Below are positions 18,405 to 30,485 of a DNA stretch of 64,000 nucleotides, piece after piece. Below the pieces are notes generated by a model that was given only the letters and a program-made list of their open reading frames with translations, searched no databases and was not told the origin of the DNA. Numbering within the stretch: the first letter of the stretch is position 1; every line of letters begins with the position of its first letter. The stretch lies in contig NZ_LNIZ01000002.1 in the NCBI RefSeq assembly GCF_001469025.1, positions 62,001 through 126,000 of the forward strand, given 5' to 3'. A program made the translations under genes and the position numbers. The stretch comes from Trueperella bernardiae (GTDB taxonomy: Bacteria > Actinomycetota > Actinomycetes > Actinomycetales > Actinomycetaceae).

Positions 18405-19745
18405 ATGAAGCGTTCATTCCTGACCGCTACCGCGGCGATTGGCACCCTCGGCCTTGTGCTGAGCGCGTGCTCGCCGAGCACGGGTGGCGCCGAGAAGACC
18501 ACGGATCCGTCGTCGGAGCAGTCGACGTCGTCGGAGAGCACCACCGTCACGTTCCGCCTGTGGGACGACGCCGCCGCCCCGGCTTACGAAGAGTCCTTCA
18601 AGCAGTTCACGGCGCAGCACCCTGACATCAAGGTTGAGGTTGAGGTTGTGCCGTGGGGTGACTACTGGACCCAGCTGCCGCTGGACATCTCCTCGGGCGA
18701 GATGGCCGACATTTTCTGGGTGAACTCGTCGAACTTCGCGCTCTACGCCGATAACGGCAACCTGATGAACATCACCGAGGAGCTGGGCAGCGATCACGAG
18801 GAGTGGCAGCAGTCGGTGGTTGACCTGTACACGCGCAACGATGCCCTGTGGGGCATCCCGCAGATCTGGGATTCGATCGCACTGTTCTACAACAAGGATC
18901 TGGTGGACGCGGCCGGCGTCGACGTCACGAAACTGACCTGGGGCGACAACGACACGCTGCTGCCGGCCCTGCAGAAGCTGACCATGGACGCGAACGGCAA
19001 CACCGCCGATTCGGCCGACTTTGACGCGAACAACATCGCCACCTACGGCATGAACGCCCAGGCGGACATGCAGGCGATCTACCTGCCGTTCCTGGCGGAG
19101 GCCGGCGGCAAGTTCCAAAACGAGGACGGCTCGTTCGACTTCGCCTCGGCGGAAGGCGTGAAGGCCTTCACTTACATCACGGACCTCATTAACAAGTACC
19201 ACGTGGCGCCGTCGGCGGCGGAGACGAACACGAACGGCGACCTCGCCCGTGAGATGTTCATCCGCGGCGAGATGGCCCTGTTCCAGTCCGGCCCGTACTC
19301 GCTGAAGACGATCGCGGACAACACGGACATCAACTGGGGTATCGCCCCGCTGATCGCCGGCCCGGAGGGCGCGATCTCCACGTCGCACGGCGTGGTGGCC
19401 GTGGGTAATGAGGCTACGCAGCACCGCGAGGCAACCCTCGAGGTCCTCAAGTGGCTCGGCACCACCGAGGGCCAGGCGCCGCTTGGTCAGATGGGCGTTT
19501 CGTTCCCGGGCGCCGTGGGCGCGCAGGATTACTTTGTGAACTACTGGGCTGAGCAGGGCGTGGACGTGTCGGTGTTCATCGACTCAGCCGCGGGTAAGAC
19601 GGCCCTGTCGCCGTTTGGCCCGGACGTCAACGCCGGCACCGAGGCGTTCATCCCACGCCTGTTGGACGTCTTCCTTGGCTCGGTCCCCGTGGAGCAGGGC
19701 CTGAAGGAAGCACGGGATGCGGGCAACGCGGCGATGAACCTCTAA
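18405..19745 (+). CDS. Sugar ABC transporter solute-binding lipoprotein
   Basis: Extracytoplasmic family 1 binding protein that captures a sugar for the permeases upstream. Lipobox LSAC with Cys near residue 22, then a Ser/Thr-rich linker and the mature protein starting with TVTFRLWDD, a usual beginning for CUT1 binding proteins. 446 residues, ending in a typical helix. A GAGGAGAG ribosome site is 4-5 bases upstream of the ATG. A strong terminator follows. Specificity is not deducible by eye. Confidence 0.93.
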   Translation: MKRSFLTATAAIGTLGLVLSACSPSTGGAEKTTDPSSEQSTSSESTTVTFRLWDDAAAPAYEESFKQFTAQHPDIKVEVEVVPWGDYWTQLPLDISSGEMADIFWVNSSNFALYADNGNLMNITEELGSDHEEWQQSVVDLYTRNDALWGIPQIWDSIALFYNKDLVDAAGVDVTKLTWGDNDTLLPALQKLTMDANGNTADSADFDANNIATYGMNAQADMQAIYLPFLAEAGGKFQNEDGSFDFASAEGVKAFTYITDLINKYHVAPSAAETNTNGDLAREMFIRGEMALFQSGPYSLKTIADNTDINWGIAPLIAGPEGAISTSHGVVAVGNEATQHREATLEVLKWLGTTEGQAPLGQMGVSFPGAVGAQDYFVNYWAEQGVDVSVFIDSAAGKTALSPFGPDVNAGTEAFIPRLLDVFLGSVPVEQGLKEARDAGNAAMNL

Positions 19746-19782
19746 GGCTGCGGGCGTCAAGCTCGGCGTTTGCCGAATCATG

Positions 19783-19814
19783 AGTGTGGGCGGGTCTTTC
19801 CCGCCCACACTTTT
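19783..19814 (+). terminator. Rho-independent terminator after the binding-protein gene
   Basis: Perfect 12-bp stem AGTGTGGGCGGG / CCCGCCCACACT with a 5-base loop, followed by TTT. Lies 38 bases after the stop of the solute-binding protein. Confidence 0.85.
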
Positions 19815-19901
19815 CACAGGGAATTCCCAGATCCGCCGCCACTTCCTCCAGGGATCATTAAGGGTTGCGTGGGTAGAGTGGGTCCAGGGAAAGGATGGAC
19901 A

Positions 19902-20657
19902 ATGACTGCTCGGTTTGTGGCGTGCATGGGCGCGTTGACGGCGATTCTCACGGCATGTGGGAGCGACGTCGCCAGCGACCCCTCCGCCCCCGACACCGCA
20001 GTCGATCACTGTACTGACCCCCTCAAGGGCTCCCCCACCACGGTCAACGCCCGCGAGCTGGCGTTTTGCCAGGCGGAGGCTCTGGGTAAGCTGGCCGGTT
20101 ACGTGCAGGAGGACGCCGTGGACGGGCAGCTGGCCACCCGTTCGCGCACGAACATGGACCCACTCGCCGTGGAGATCGAGTCCTTTGGTGGTGACGGCGA
20201 CGCGGCCGGCCGCGTCATCCTCGTCAGCGGCAACACGTTCGTCCAGCGCGACGGCTCGTGGGTACAGGCCACCTCCGATTCCACCGACGAAACCCTCGCC
20301 TTCCAATCCACTCTCCCCGGGCGCTACGAGGCGCTGCTCAACCCGAACGTGCGCGCGGCCGGCACGGACCCCGCGCTCGAATACAAGGTGTCGGGCACGG
20401 ACGTAGTCGACGGCATGCCCGTCACCGTCCTGACCTTGACCGTGTCCGACGACGCCGACACGCTCGTCTCCACCATCTTCATCCGCGACGACTACGTGGT
20501 CATCCGCTCCGAATCCGAGTACACGGTGAACGGCCGAGAGAGCACGCGCACGGCCACCCTGACCGCGGTGGACGAGCCACAGGACATCATCAACCCGCGC
20601 TTTGAGGACGACGAACACCGCTCACAGCTGGCCGATCCAATCCTGGCCGGCAAGTAG
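19902..20657 (+). CDS. Hypothetical lipoprotein, 251 aa
   Basis: Signal peptide with lipobox (AILTACGSD, Cys ~19), so it is anchored to the outer face of the membrane. The mature part is acidic and beta-rich in appearance, with no family recognised; the shape (single compact domain of ~220 residues) is compatible with LppX/LprG-like or outer-surface beta folds, but no motif supports that. The start at 19902 is chosen for the lipoprotein signal and an AAAGGA site upstream. Convergent with the phosphatase gene. Confidence 0.78.
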   Translation: MTARFVACMGALTAILTACGSDVASDPSAPDTAVDHCTDPLKGSPTTVNARELAFCQAEALGKLAGYVQEDAVDGQLATRSRTNMDPLAVEIESFGGDGDAAGRVILVSGNTFVQRDGSWVQATSDSTDETLAFQSTLPGRYEALLNPNVRAAGTDPALEYKVSGTDVVDGMPVTVLTLTVSDDADTLVSTIFIRDDYVVIRSESEYTVNGRESTRTATLTAVDEPQDIINPRFEDDEHRSQLADPILAGK

Positions 20658-20673
20658 CGCGGGACAGGCGAGG

Positions 20674-21243
20674 CTAACCGCGGCGGGCCTCAATGAACTC
20701 GACCAGCCCGCGGGCGCCCCTGTCCACCACCTCGTAGGTGTCCTGGAAGTCCTCGGGGCCGCCGTACCACGGGTCGGGCACGTCGTATTCGCCGGCGGAG
20801 TGGTAGAGGTTGGCCGAGTGCGACCGCTTGCTTGAGTCGCCCGCGAGCACGCCGCCCTCACCGAATGCGCCGTCGGCCGCCACGCCGATCGTGCCGTCGA
20901 ATTCGCGCCACAGGTGGACTTTATCCAACGGCTCCCCGATCTGGCTGAGCATGCCGCGCAGGGAGCGGGCGTGGCCGGTGGTCATCGCGAGGATGAGGTC
21001 GGCGTCGCGCAGTTCGGCGTCGGTGGCACGATGGGCGTGGTGGGCACCGACGTCGTGCCCGTGTTCGCGCAGCACCTGCCGGGCGCGCGAGTCCACGGGG
21101 TTGCCGTGCTCCTCGGAGGAGACGCCGGCGGAGCGGACCTCCACGTCGTCAATCCCTGCCTCAGCAAGGCGGTCGCGCAGGACGATCTCACCCATCGGCG
21201 AGCGGCAAATGTTTCCGGTACACACAATCAGCACGCGATACAT
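20674..21243 (-). CDS. Low-molecular-weight protein-tyrosine phosphatase
   Basis: Cytoplasmic phosphatase. The P-loop CTGNICRS at residues 8-15 gives the catalytic Cys8 and Arg14. The general-acid Asp sits in the C-terminal DPWYGG segment (~157-162). 189 residues is slightly longer than the ~160 norm, because of extra sequence between residues ~115 and 150. Such enzymes act on phosphotyrosine proteins or polysaccharide-synthesis kinases; no kinase partner is nearby. Confidence 0.92.
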   Translation of the reverse strand: MYRVLIVCTGNICRSPMGEIVLRDRLAEAGIDDVEVRSAGVSSEEHGNPVDSRARQVLREHGHDVGAHHAHRATDAELRDADLILAMTTGHARSLRGMLSQIGEPLDKVHLWREFDGTIGVAADGAFGEGGVLAGDSSKRSHSANLYHSAGEYDVPDPWYGGPEDFQDTYEVVDRGARGLVEFIEARRG

Positions 21244-21405
21244 GCCCCCACCCTAGCCGACCGCCGCGCGCTTAGCTTGCCGGCCCCGCGTTCACGACGC
21301 CGTGGGCCCAGTTGCGCCGTTTGCTCCGGTAGTGCCGGCGGACTTGCGCCGGACGGCGTCGCCGCCGGGCCGACACGCTCACTTGGCGCCGGGCCAGCCG
21401 GGCGG

Positions 21406-23807
<2,402 letters not shown>

Positions 23808-23811
<4 letters not shown>

Positions 23812-24362
23812 TCTTCCACTACGACTCACCCATCGGGGTTCTCACCATTTCCTATGATGGTGCGCTGAACGGACTGTGGACGCTTGCCAACGTGCCCGCG
23901 GCGCTGGAGGCCGAGGCCCCCACCGCCGCGCTGAGCCCGGCGGGTTGCAATCCCGCCACTAGCAGTGTCACCGTAAGGAGCACCGCCGGCAGCACTCCGC
24001 CCACCACCAACTCGTCCGGCGCCGAGCCTGTCGTCACCTGGCTCGACGCCTACTTCGCCGGCCAGAATCCCGCCATCGACTTCCCCATCGAGCAGACCGG
24101 CACTCCCTTCCAGCTGGCCAGCTGGAAGGCCCTGCGCGAGATCCCCTACGGGGAGACGGTGAGCTACGGTGAACTCGCCGCGGCTGTCGGAAAGAAGCTA
24201 GGCCGGCCGACTTCGGCCCGAGCGGTCGGCGGGGCTGTTGGCAGGAATCAGGTGCTCATCGCCGTGCCCTGCCACCGGGTGATCGGCGCCGACGGCTCCA
24301 TGGCCGGCTACGCCGGAGGCCTCGAGTGCAAGATCCAGCTCCTCGACCTCGAGCGCGCCTAA
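23808..24362 (+). CDS. ogt: Methylated-DNA--protein-cysteine methyltransferase
   Basis: Suicide DNA repair protein that removes O6-alkyl groups from guanine. Active-site PCHRVIG in the C-terminal third with the alkyl-accepting Cys, preceded by the DNA-binding helix (YGELAAAVGKKLGRP, SARAVGGAVGRNQ). Start GTG 23808 overlaps the upstream stop (GTGA) and gives 184 residues, normal for Ogt. A Thr/Ser/Ala-rich insert of ~40 residues (about 27-66) lies before the conserved core. Coupling to a DUF418 protein is unexplained. Confidence 0.9.
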
Positions 24363-24411
24363 CCCCACCCAAAACCGCCGGCCCCGGCGGCTGGCTTGCC
24401 GGTCGCTCCCT

Positions 24412-24484
24412 CACAAGTCGTGAACCTAAGACCCACCAGGCCCTATAGCAATCGCCAGCCGGCATATTCACGAGTTCTGCCGGG
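24412..24484 (+). repeat. Extragenic palindromic repeat, subfamily A, copy 5
   Basis: Arms AAGTCGTGAA (24416-24425) and TTCACGAGTT (24468-24477), then CTGCCGGG; one base shorter in the centre than other copies. Lies in the convergent gap between ogt and the fused haem gene. Confidence 0.75.
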
Positions 24485-24587
24485 CGCCCCCAAGACCCGC
24501 CTGCACAAAACCAAGCGCCGATTCCAGGCTTCACGCCGGCCACACGCCAGGTCGTCCGCGAACGTCCGTGCGACCAGCACCCCGACC

Positions 24588-26366
24588 CTAGGCCAGCGGA
24601 CTTCCCTGCCTGCGCGCCCACTCGGCCAGTTCCACGCGCTCGCCGGTGAAGAACGGCACGTCCTGGCGTACGTAAAGCCGAGCCTCGGTCTTGCGGAAGG
24701 CATACATGAGATCGACGATCCGGGTCAGGTCCTCACCCTCGAGCGCTACCACCCACTCGTAGTCCGACAGGGAGAAGGAGGCCAGCGTGGAGGTGACGAG
24801 GTCACCGAAGGGGCGGCCCGCCGCCGCGTGATTGCGCATGATCGCGGCCCGCTTCCAGTCCTCGAGCAGGTACCAGTCATACGAGCGCACGAACGGGTAC
24901 ACGGACGCGAACCTTTCCGGCTCGTGCTCAAACATGCCGGGCAGGTGGTCCGGGTTGTACTCGGCCGGCCGGTGTTGGCTGAGCACCGACCACACCGGCG
25001 TCAGCTCCAACCCGCGATGCAGCACCCGGTAGGCTGCCTGCGCAGCCTCGGCGCTTTTCGCCACGAACCAGGCCATGAGATCGGCGTCCGCGCGGAATCC
25101 GGACACGTCGTAGTACCCGCGAACCGAGACCCCCGTCTTCCCAACGGCATCCTCCGCCGCCGCAATCCGCGCAGGGTCAAACGCGCCGGCTCCCGCCTCG
25201 CCCACCTGGTCGGCCTTGAACACCGACCACATGACGAACGGACGCTCCTCATTCAGCTGCTTGGCGATCGGGCGGACCTCCCCGCGCGGGTGGCCGTGCG
25301 GGGAGGGACGCGAGCCGGGGTGTGTGGGCGCCGGATGGTCGGGCGCGGGGTGAGCGACGGCGTCGTTGGCGGGAGTCGGGTGAGTCATCATTCCTCTTTC
25401 TGGGTTGGCCCGCAGGGCGGCGGGCGGGGTTGGGTGGCAGCAGTCTGCCGGGGAGTCGGCCGGCCCCTGTTGGAGCAGGTCGGCGAGTTGCGCGATGAAG
25501 GTGGGCGAGCGGTCGATCGTGGGGGCGCGCAGGTAACCCATGCCGAGGCGTTCGGCGGTGGCGCGCGCTTCAATGTCGAGGTCGTAGACAACCTCCATGT
25601 GGTCCGAGATGAACCCGATCGGGACCACGATCGCGGCCGACGCCCCCTCGCCGGCGATCGCCTCGAGGTGGTCGTTGATGTCCGGCTCGAGCCAGGGCAC
25701 GTGCGGGCTACCCGAGCGGGAGCAGTAGGCCAGGTCCCACTCCTGCTCGCCGAGCTCCGCACACAGCCGCTCGATCAGCTGGCGGTGCTGAACGTCGTAG
25801 GCGGGCGGGCCCGCCGCCGCATTCATCGCCGTGGGGATGGAGTGCGTAACGAACACCAGCCGCGCGTCAGGCATCTTCGCACGCGCCTCCCGCACCACCT
25901 CGCGATACGCCACGTAGAACCCCGTGGCCTGCCAAAACGGATGGATCTTCTCCACGCGCAGGTCCGCATGGCCGAGCTGGGCGCGCCACCGCTCGAGGTC
26001 CTCGCTGTACTGCCGGCACCCCGAGTAGGAGCAAAACGCCACCGTCGCCACCGCCCGCACCGACCGCGCGCCGGCGTCGTAAAGCTCCGCCAGGATCTCG
26101 TGACCGAAAGGGTGCCAGTTACGGTTACCGACGACGACGGGCGTGCGGTCCCCACGCGCCTCAAGTTCCGCGCGCAACCGGTCCGCGAGCGCCGCGTTGA
26201 GTTCATTGATCGGCGACTTCCCGCCGAAACGGTAGTAGTGCTTGCCCACCTCGGCCAGACGCTCGTCCGGCACGCCGCGCCCGGCCACCGCGTTGCGCAG
26301 GAACGGGACCACGTCCTCCGGCTTGTTCGGGCCTCCGTAGGAGAGGAGCATGTAGGCGTCGACCAT
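24588..26366 (-). CDS. hemH-hemQ: Fused coproporphyrin ferrochelatase - coproheme decarboxylase
   Basis: Single 592-residue frame joining the last two steps of coproporphyrin-dependent haem synthesis. Residues ~1-320 are CpfC/HemH: LLSYGGPNKPEDV at the start, the iron-site His in THSIPTAMN, Glu in GFISDHMEVVYDLD, and Cys residues (AFCSYSGC, PADCCH) compatible with the [2Fe-2S] cluster of actinobacterial enzymes. A Pro/His-rich linker of ~50 residues follows. Residues ~380-592 are ChdC/HemQ: YYDVSGFRADADLM and YPFVRSYDWYLL with the catalytic Tyr. AGAGGA lies just before two ATG codons at 25391/25388, so a separate HemQ may also be made from inside. The start at 26366 follows family convention (AGGG upstream). 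Confidence 0.92.
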   Translation of the reverse strand: MVDAYMLLSYGGPNKPEDVVPFLRNAVAGRGVPDERLAEVGKHYYRFGGKSPINELNAALADRLRAELEARGDRTPVVVGNRNWHPFGHEILAELYDAGARSVRAVATVAFCSYSGCRQYSEDLERWRAQLGHADLRVEKIHPFWQATGFYVAYREVVREARAKMPDARLVFVTHSIPTAMNAAAGPPAYDVQHRQLIERLCAELGEQEWDLAYCSRSGSPHVPWLEPDINDHLEAIAGEGASAAIVVPIGFISDHMEVVYDLDIEARATAERLGMGYLRAPTIDRSPTFIAQLADLLQQGPADSPADCCHPTPPAALRANPERGMMTHPTPANDAVAHPAPDHPAPTHPGSRPSPHGHPRGEVRPIAKQLNEERPFVMWSVFKADQVGEAGAGAFDPARIAAAEDAVGKTGVSVRGYYDVSGFRADADLMAWFVAKSAEAAQAAYRVLHRGLELTPVWSVLSQHRPAEYNPDHLPGMFEHEPERFASVYPFVRSYDWYLLEDWKRAAIMRNHAAAGRPFGDLVTSTLASFSLSDYEWVVALEGEDLTRIVDLMYAFRKTEARLYVRQDVPFFTGERVELAEWARRQGSPLA

Positions 26367-26554
26367 GAGTGTCCCTAAGTTGACGATCAGATGGAAAGCG
26401 CGCCCGGTAGCGCACGCCACGATTATGCGCCATTTACAGCTGTTCTGCATCCTGACTGCCGACTTTTCCTGATAGCTCGATGAAATCGGAACAGTTCGGG
26501 CCGCACGTGTCGCTAACTTGTGCGCTACCGAACACCCCGGCCCCCAGACGTGAA

Positions 26555-26581
26555 GGATCCCCCGGCGCCGCCGGGGGATCC
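26555..26581 (-). terminator. Hairpin terminator downstream of nrdE
   Basis: Perfect 12-bp stem GGATCCCCCGGC / GCCGGGGGATCC with a 3-base loop, 52 bases after the nrdE stop and before the haem gene start. It separates the nrdHIE transcript from the haem gene. The downstream T-run is weak (TTC). Confidence 0.7.
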
Positions 26582-26632
26582 ATCTTTCACAGCCGCACTA
26601 TCCAGCCACCCGCTCGCGGCGGGCCGCCACCA

Positions 26633-28780
26633 CTACAGCATGCAGGACACGCAGCCCTCCACCTCGGTACCCTCAAGGGCGGCCTGGCGGATGCGCATGT
26701 AGTACAAGGTTTTGATGCCCTTGCGCCACGCGTAGATGTAGTTGCGGTTCACGTCGCGGGTGGTGACCGTGTCCGGGTAGAACAGCGTGAGCGACAGGCC
26801 CTGGTCCACGTGCTGGGTGGCCACGGCGTACGTGTCGATGATCTTCTCCGGCCCGATCTCGTAGGCGTCCTGGAAGTATTCGAGGTTGTCGTTGTCCATG
26901 TAGGCAGCCGGGTAGTACACGCGCCCGAGCTTGCCTTCCTTGCGGATCTCGATCTTCGACACGATCGGGTGGATCGACGACGTGGAGTTGTTGATGTACG
27001 AAATCGAACCTGTGGGCGGCACCGCCTGCAGGTTCTGGTTGTACATGCCGTACTTCGCGACATCGGCCTTCAGCTGCTCCCAATCGGCCTGTGTAGGAAT
27101 GTGGATGTCCGCGAACAGCTCCTTGACCCGGTCAAACTCGGGCGCCCACTCCTTCTCCGTGTACTTGTCGAAGTACACACCGCTGGCGTAGTCCGACTTC
27201 TCAAAGCCCTCGAAGACCTCCCCGCGCTCGCGCGCCAGCTCCATCGAGGCCCGGATCGCGTGGTAGGTCACGGTGTAGAAGTACATGTTCGTGAAGTCGA
27301 GCGCCTCGGGCGAACCGTAGAAGATCCGCTCGCGGCCGAGGTACCCGTGCAGGTTCATCTGCCCCAGGCCGATGGCGTGCGACATGTCGTTGCCGCGCCT
27401 GATCGACGGCACCGAGTCGATGCTGGTCTGGTCCGACACGGACGTCAGTGCCCGGATCGCCGTGCGGATCGTGCGCGCGAAGTCGGGCGAATCCATTGTC
27501 TTGGCGATGTTGAGCGAACCGAGGTTACACGAGATGTCCTTGCCCACGTGCTCGTAGGACAGGTCCAGGTTGTAGGTGGAGGCCTCTGAGACCTGCAGGA
27601 TCTCCGAGCACAGGTTCGACATGGTGATGCGCCCGTCGATCGGATTGGCCCGGTTCACCGTGTCCTCAAACACAATGTAGGGATAGCCGGACTCGAACTG
27701 GATCTCCGCCAACGTCTGGAAGAAAGTGCGGGCGTTGATCTTCGTCTTCTTGATCCGTTTGTCATCCACCATCTCGTGGTACTTCTCGCTCACGGAGATC
27801 TCGGTAAACGGCACGCCGTACACCCGTTCCACGTCATACGGCGAGAACAGGTACATGTCCTGGTTCTGCTTGGCCAGCTCAAAGGTGATGTCCGGGATCA
27901 CAACGCCGAGCGAGAGGGTCTTGATGCGGATCTTCTCATCCGCGTTCTCTCGCTTCGTGTCGAGGAAGCGCATGATGTCGGGGTGATGGGCGTGGAGGTA
28001 CACCGCGCCCGCTCCCTGGCGGGCGCCCAGCTGGTTGGCGTAGGAGAACGAATCCTCGAGCAGCTTCATCACCGGGTTGACGCCGGAGGACTGGTTCTGG
28101 ATCTTCTTGATCGGCGCGCCCTGTTCGCGCAGGTTGGACAGGTTGAGAGCGACGCCGCCGCCGCGCTTGGACAGCTGTAGCGAAGAGTTGATGGCCCGCG
28201 CGATGGACTCCATGTTGTCCTCCACGCGCAGCAGGAAGCAGGACACGAGCTCGCCGCGCGCCACCTTGCCGGCGTTGAGGAACGTGGGGGTGGCCGGCTG
28301 GAAGCGGCCGGTGATGATCTCCTCCATGAGGTCCATCGCCATCTGCTCATCCCCGCGCGCGAGGTAGAGGGCCACGATGCACACGCGGTCCTCGAAGCGC
28401 TCCAGGTAGCGTGTGCCGTCGAAGGTCTTCAGCGTGTAGGAGGTGTAGTACTTGAACGCTCCCAGGAAGGTGGGGAAGCGGAACTTGTGGGCGTAGCAGG
28501 CCTTGAACAACGACTTGATGAACGCGAAATCGTACTGTTCGATCACTTCCGCCTCGTAGTAGCCCTCGTCCACGAGATACTTCAGCTTTTCCTCCAGGTC
28601 ATGGAAGTAGACCGTGTTCTTGTTGACGTGCTGAAGGAAGTACTGGCGGGCGGCCTGACGGTCGGCGTCGAACTGAATCTTCCCGTCGGCGTCGTAAAGA
28701 TTGAGCTGGGCGTTGAGCGCGTGGTAGTCCAGCGCCGGGTCGAGGCTCTCCTCGCCCGTGTCCGTCAAAGTTGCGTCCAA
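26633..28780 (-). CDS. nrdE: Class Ib ribonucleotide reductase alpha subunit NrdE
   Basis: Catalytic subunit reducing ribonucleoside diphosphates. 715 residues, normal for NrdE. Visible: active-site region with LGSLNIAK and NLCSEI, the radical-site and substrate-loop region, and the C-terminal redox pair CVSC (GCVSCML) that receives electrons from NrdH. It starts TTG 28780 with GGAAG 5 bases upstream and overlaps the nrdI 3' end by 16 bases, so translation is coupled. Together with nrdH and nrdI it forms one operon. Confidence 0.95.
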   Translation of the reverse strand: MDATLTDTGEESLDPALDYHALNAQLNLYDADGKIQFDADRQAARQYFLQHVNKNTVYFHDLEEKLKYLVDEGYYEAEVIEQYDFAFIKSLFKACYAHKFRFPTFLGAFKYYTSYTLKTFDGTRYLERFEDRVCIVALYLARGDEQMAMDLMEEIITGRFQPATPTFLNAGKVARGELVSCFLLRVEDNMESIARAINSSLQLSKRGGGVALNLSNLREQGAPIKKIQNQSSGVNPVMKLLEDSFSYANQLGARQGAGAVYLHAHHPDIMRFLDTKRENADEKIRIKTLSLGVVIPDITFELAKQNQDMYLFSPYDVERVYGVPFTEISVSEKYHEMVDDKRIKKTKINARTFFQTLAEIQFESGYPYIVFEDTVNRANPIDGRITMSNLCSEILQVSEASTYNLDLSYEHVGKDISCNLGSLNIAKTMDSPDFARTIRTAIRALTSVSDQTSIDSVPSIRRGNDMSHAIGLGQMNLHGYLGRERIFYGSPEALDFTNMYFYTVTYHAIRASMELARERGEVFEGFEKSDYASGVYFDKYTEKEWAPEFDRVKELFADIHIPTQADWEQLKADVAKYGMYNQNLQAVPPTGSISYINNSTSSIHPIVSKIEIRKEGKLGRVYYPAAYMDNDNLEYFQDAYEIGPEKIIDTYAVATQHVDQGLSLTLFYPDTVTTRDVNRNYIYAWRKGIKTLYYMRIRQAALEGTEVEGCVSCML

Positions 28781-29166
28781 AATTCTTCCAATCCTTTGCG
28801 AACCACATCGACATCCCGCGGGGTGCCGAGCAGTTCAAACCTGTACATGTGTGGGACCTTCGTTTTCGCGGAGATGATGTCCCCCGCGAGGCAGTAGGCA
28901 TCGCCGAAGTTCGTGTTGCCTGCGGAGATGACCCCGCGAATGAGGGAGCGGTTCGCTTCGTCGTTCAAGAACTTGATCACCTGTTTCGGCACCGCACCCT
29001 TGGTGTTGCCGCCCCCGTAGGTGGGGGTGATGAGGACGTATTCCTCGGTGACGTGTAGGAACGGATCCTTCGCATATAAGGGAATGCGCTCGGCTGGGAA
29101 GCCGAGCTTATCCACGAAGCGCTTCGTGTTGTTGGTGGCAGACGAGAAGTAGACGATGTGTACCAT
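28765..29166 (-). CDS. nrdI: Ribonucleotide reductase flavodoxin NrdI
   Basis: Flavodoxin that supplies the oxidant to load the dimanganese-tyrosyl radical of NrdF. 133 residues from ATG 29166. FMN-binding loops are visible in [13 protein letters not shown] at the N-terminus and in [10 protein letters not shown] near ~45-54, with [12 protein letters not shown] later. Lies between nrdH and nrdE on the same strand. Confidence 0.94.
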   Translation of the reverse strand: MVHIVYFSSATNNTKRFVDKLGFPAERIPLYAKDPFLHVTEEYVLITPTYGGGNTKGAVPKQVIKFLNDEANRSLIRGVISAGNTNFGDAYCLAGDIISAKTKVPHMYRFELLGTPRDVDVVRKGLEEFWTQL

Positions 29167-29210
29167 CGCACACCCGGCGCGTTCGGGGCGACCGTAGCCG
29201 CCCCGAACGG

Positions 29211-29456
29211 TTAGGCCGACACTTCCGCTGCGGCGGTAGCGAGCGCCTTGATCTTGTCCGGGCGGTAGCCCGACCAGTGGTCGCCACCCGCGAAAATGAC
29301 GGGTGCCTGCTGGTAGCCCAATGCCTTCACGGTCGCCAGCGCGTCCGCGTCCTCGAGAAGATCGACCTCCTCGAATTCGAGGCCGTGCTTCTTCAGCGCC
29401 CGCTTGGTGGCGGTGCACTGCACGCACGAGGGCTTCGTGTAGACGGTAATGGCCAT
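29211..29456 (-). CDS. nrdH: Glutaredoxin-like protein NrdH
   Basis: Small electron donor (81 aa) for class Ib ribonucleotide reductase, reduced by thioredoxin reductase. The redox motif CVQC is at residues 10-13 (YTKPSCVQC), and the C-terminal WSGYRPDKI motif is typical of NrdH. ATG 29456 with AGGAG 8 bases upstream. First gene of the nrdHIE operon. Confidence 0.94.
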   Translation of the reverse strand: MAITVYTKPSCVQCTATKRALKKHGLEFEEVDLLEDADALATVKALGYQQAPVIFAGGDHWSGYRPDKIKALATAAAEVSA

Positions 29457-29497
29457 CGCATTTCTCCTACTGTGCTGATAGATCGATACGGGAATCA

Positions 29498-29544
29498 ACA
29501 CTACACCTAGTGGCCGACAAACGGTTGACCACTAGATCATGTGT
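29498..29544 (-). promoter_or_regulatory. Pair of NrdR boxes upstream of nrdHIE
   Basis: Two 16-bp sites resembling the NrdR consensus (ACAC-WATAT-YTTGTGT type): ACACTACACCTAGTGG at 29498-29513 and, in reverse, ACACATGATCTAGTGG (29529-29544). Their centres are 31 bp apart, about three helical turns, the spacing typical of NrdR box pairs. They lie 42-88 bases before nrdH, so NrdR should repress this operon. Confidence 0.65.
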
Positions 29545-29728
29545 TGGCGGCGTGTCGGGGCGCGCCCCGCGCCGGCATGCGGATTTCCCCTTGTGGGAAG
29601 CTTGGCCGACGTCACGCTACGCATAACATCACACTTCGCCTTACCCACGTGAGGCTCCACAGCCAACGACGACGACCCGCCTCCGCCAGCCACGCACCCA
29701 TCGTCCCACCCGCCTCCGACAGTTTATT

Positions 29729-29811
29729 TTGTCCACAAATCCACCGGCCTGTGGATAAAGTTGTCCCCGTTATCCACGGTTGTGAGCAGTTCTATCCACG
29801 ATTGTGGACAG
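29729..29811. promoter_or_regulatory. Cluster of DnaA-box-like sites upstream of nrdHIE
   Basis: Five sites in 83 bp: TTGTCCACA (29729-29737), a perfect TTATCCACA in reverse (29750-29758), TTATCCACG (29770-29778), CTATCCACG (29792-29800) and CTGTCCACA in reverse (29803-29811). The density equals that beside dnaA. It is within the 550-bp gap between nrdH and the Fur-family gene, which otherwise holds no frame. Confidence 0.65.
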
Positions 29812-30008
29812 GTGCCCGCTGTTGTGCGCTCCGATGTCCGAAAAGTCCGCTCTCCGGCGTCGGCGTGTCGTACATCCATCCCGGCGTTTCGGCGGCGTGT
29901 CTGCCCACGCCGTCCACCTGCACACTCGTCCACCTGCACACTCACCCCCCACCCCGCCTAGGGCTGATGTCCTTGAATAAGTCCATTTTTATGTGGAAAA
30001 TGGGACGC

Positions 30009-30455
30009 ATGGACACGACCTTCGAAGAGCAACTGCGCGACGCCGGGCTGCGCGTTACCCGCCCGCGCCTGTCTGTGCTCGAAGAACTCGAGGCCTGCCC
30101 GCATTCCACGGCCGATTCGGTCCGCCAGGGTGTCACCTCCCGGCTCGGCTCCGTGTCCACGCAGGCAATCTACGACGTCCTGCACGCCCTCACCGAGAAG
30201 GGCCTGCTGCGGGAGATCGAGCCGCACGGTTCGGTCCCGCTCTACGAGCTGGCCCGCCACGATAACCATCACCACCTCGTGTGCCGTGCGTGCCGCACGG
30301 TGGTAGACATCCCGTGCGTCGTCGGTTCGGCGCCGTGTCTGGAGCCCTGCGACACGCACGGTTTCGCCATTGACGAGGCCGAGGTGACGTTCTGGGGCTA
30401 CTGCCCCGATTGCGAACAGGCCCGTATCGCACAAGCGGAATCAAACGCTCAATAG
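30009..30455 (+). CDS. Fur-family metal/peroxide-responsive repressor
   Basis: Fur superfamily regulator, 148 residues from ATG 30009 (ATG 29991 is possible). N-terminal winged helix (DAGLRVTRPRLSVLEEL; SVSTQAIYDVLHALTEKGLL) and a C-terminal dimerisation domain with HDNHHHLVCRAC and FWGYCPDC, giving two CxxC pairs for the structural zinc and the regulatory-site His cluster. The family includes Fur, PerR and FurA; no katA/katG is adjacent, so the ligand is not assigned. It ends 30 bases before luxS, whose promoter seems to lie in that gap. Confidence 0.9.
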   Translation: MDTTFEEQLRDAGLRVTRPRLSVLEELEACPHSTADSVRQGVTSRLGSVSTQAIYDVLHALTEKGLLREIEPHGSVPLYELARHDNHHHLVCRACRTVVDIPCVVGSAPCLEPCDTHGFAIDEAEVTFWGYCPDCEQARIAQAESNAQ

Positions 30456-30457
30456 GC

Positions 30458-30463
30458 TACAAT
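30458..30463 (+). promoter_or_regulatory. Putative luxS promoter -10 element
   Basis: TACAAT just after the Fur-family stop and 22 bases before the luxS ATG. Transcription from it would begin near 30470 and exclude the in-frame ATG at 30462, supporting the luxS start at 30486. No strong -35 is seen. Confidence 0.4.
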
Positions 30464-30485
30464 GGGCTTCGTCGAAAGGAAGCCC

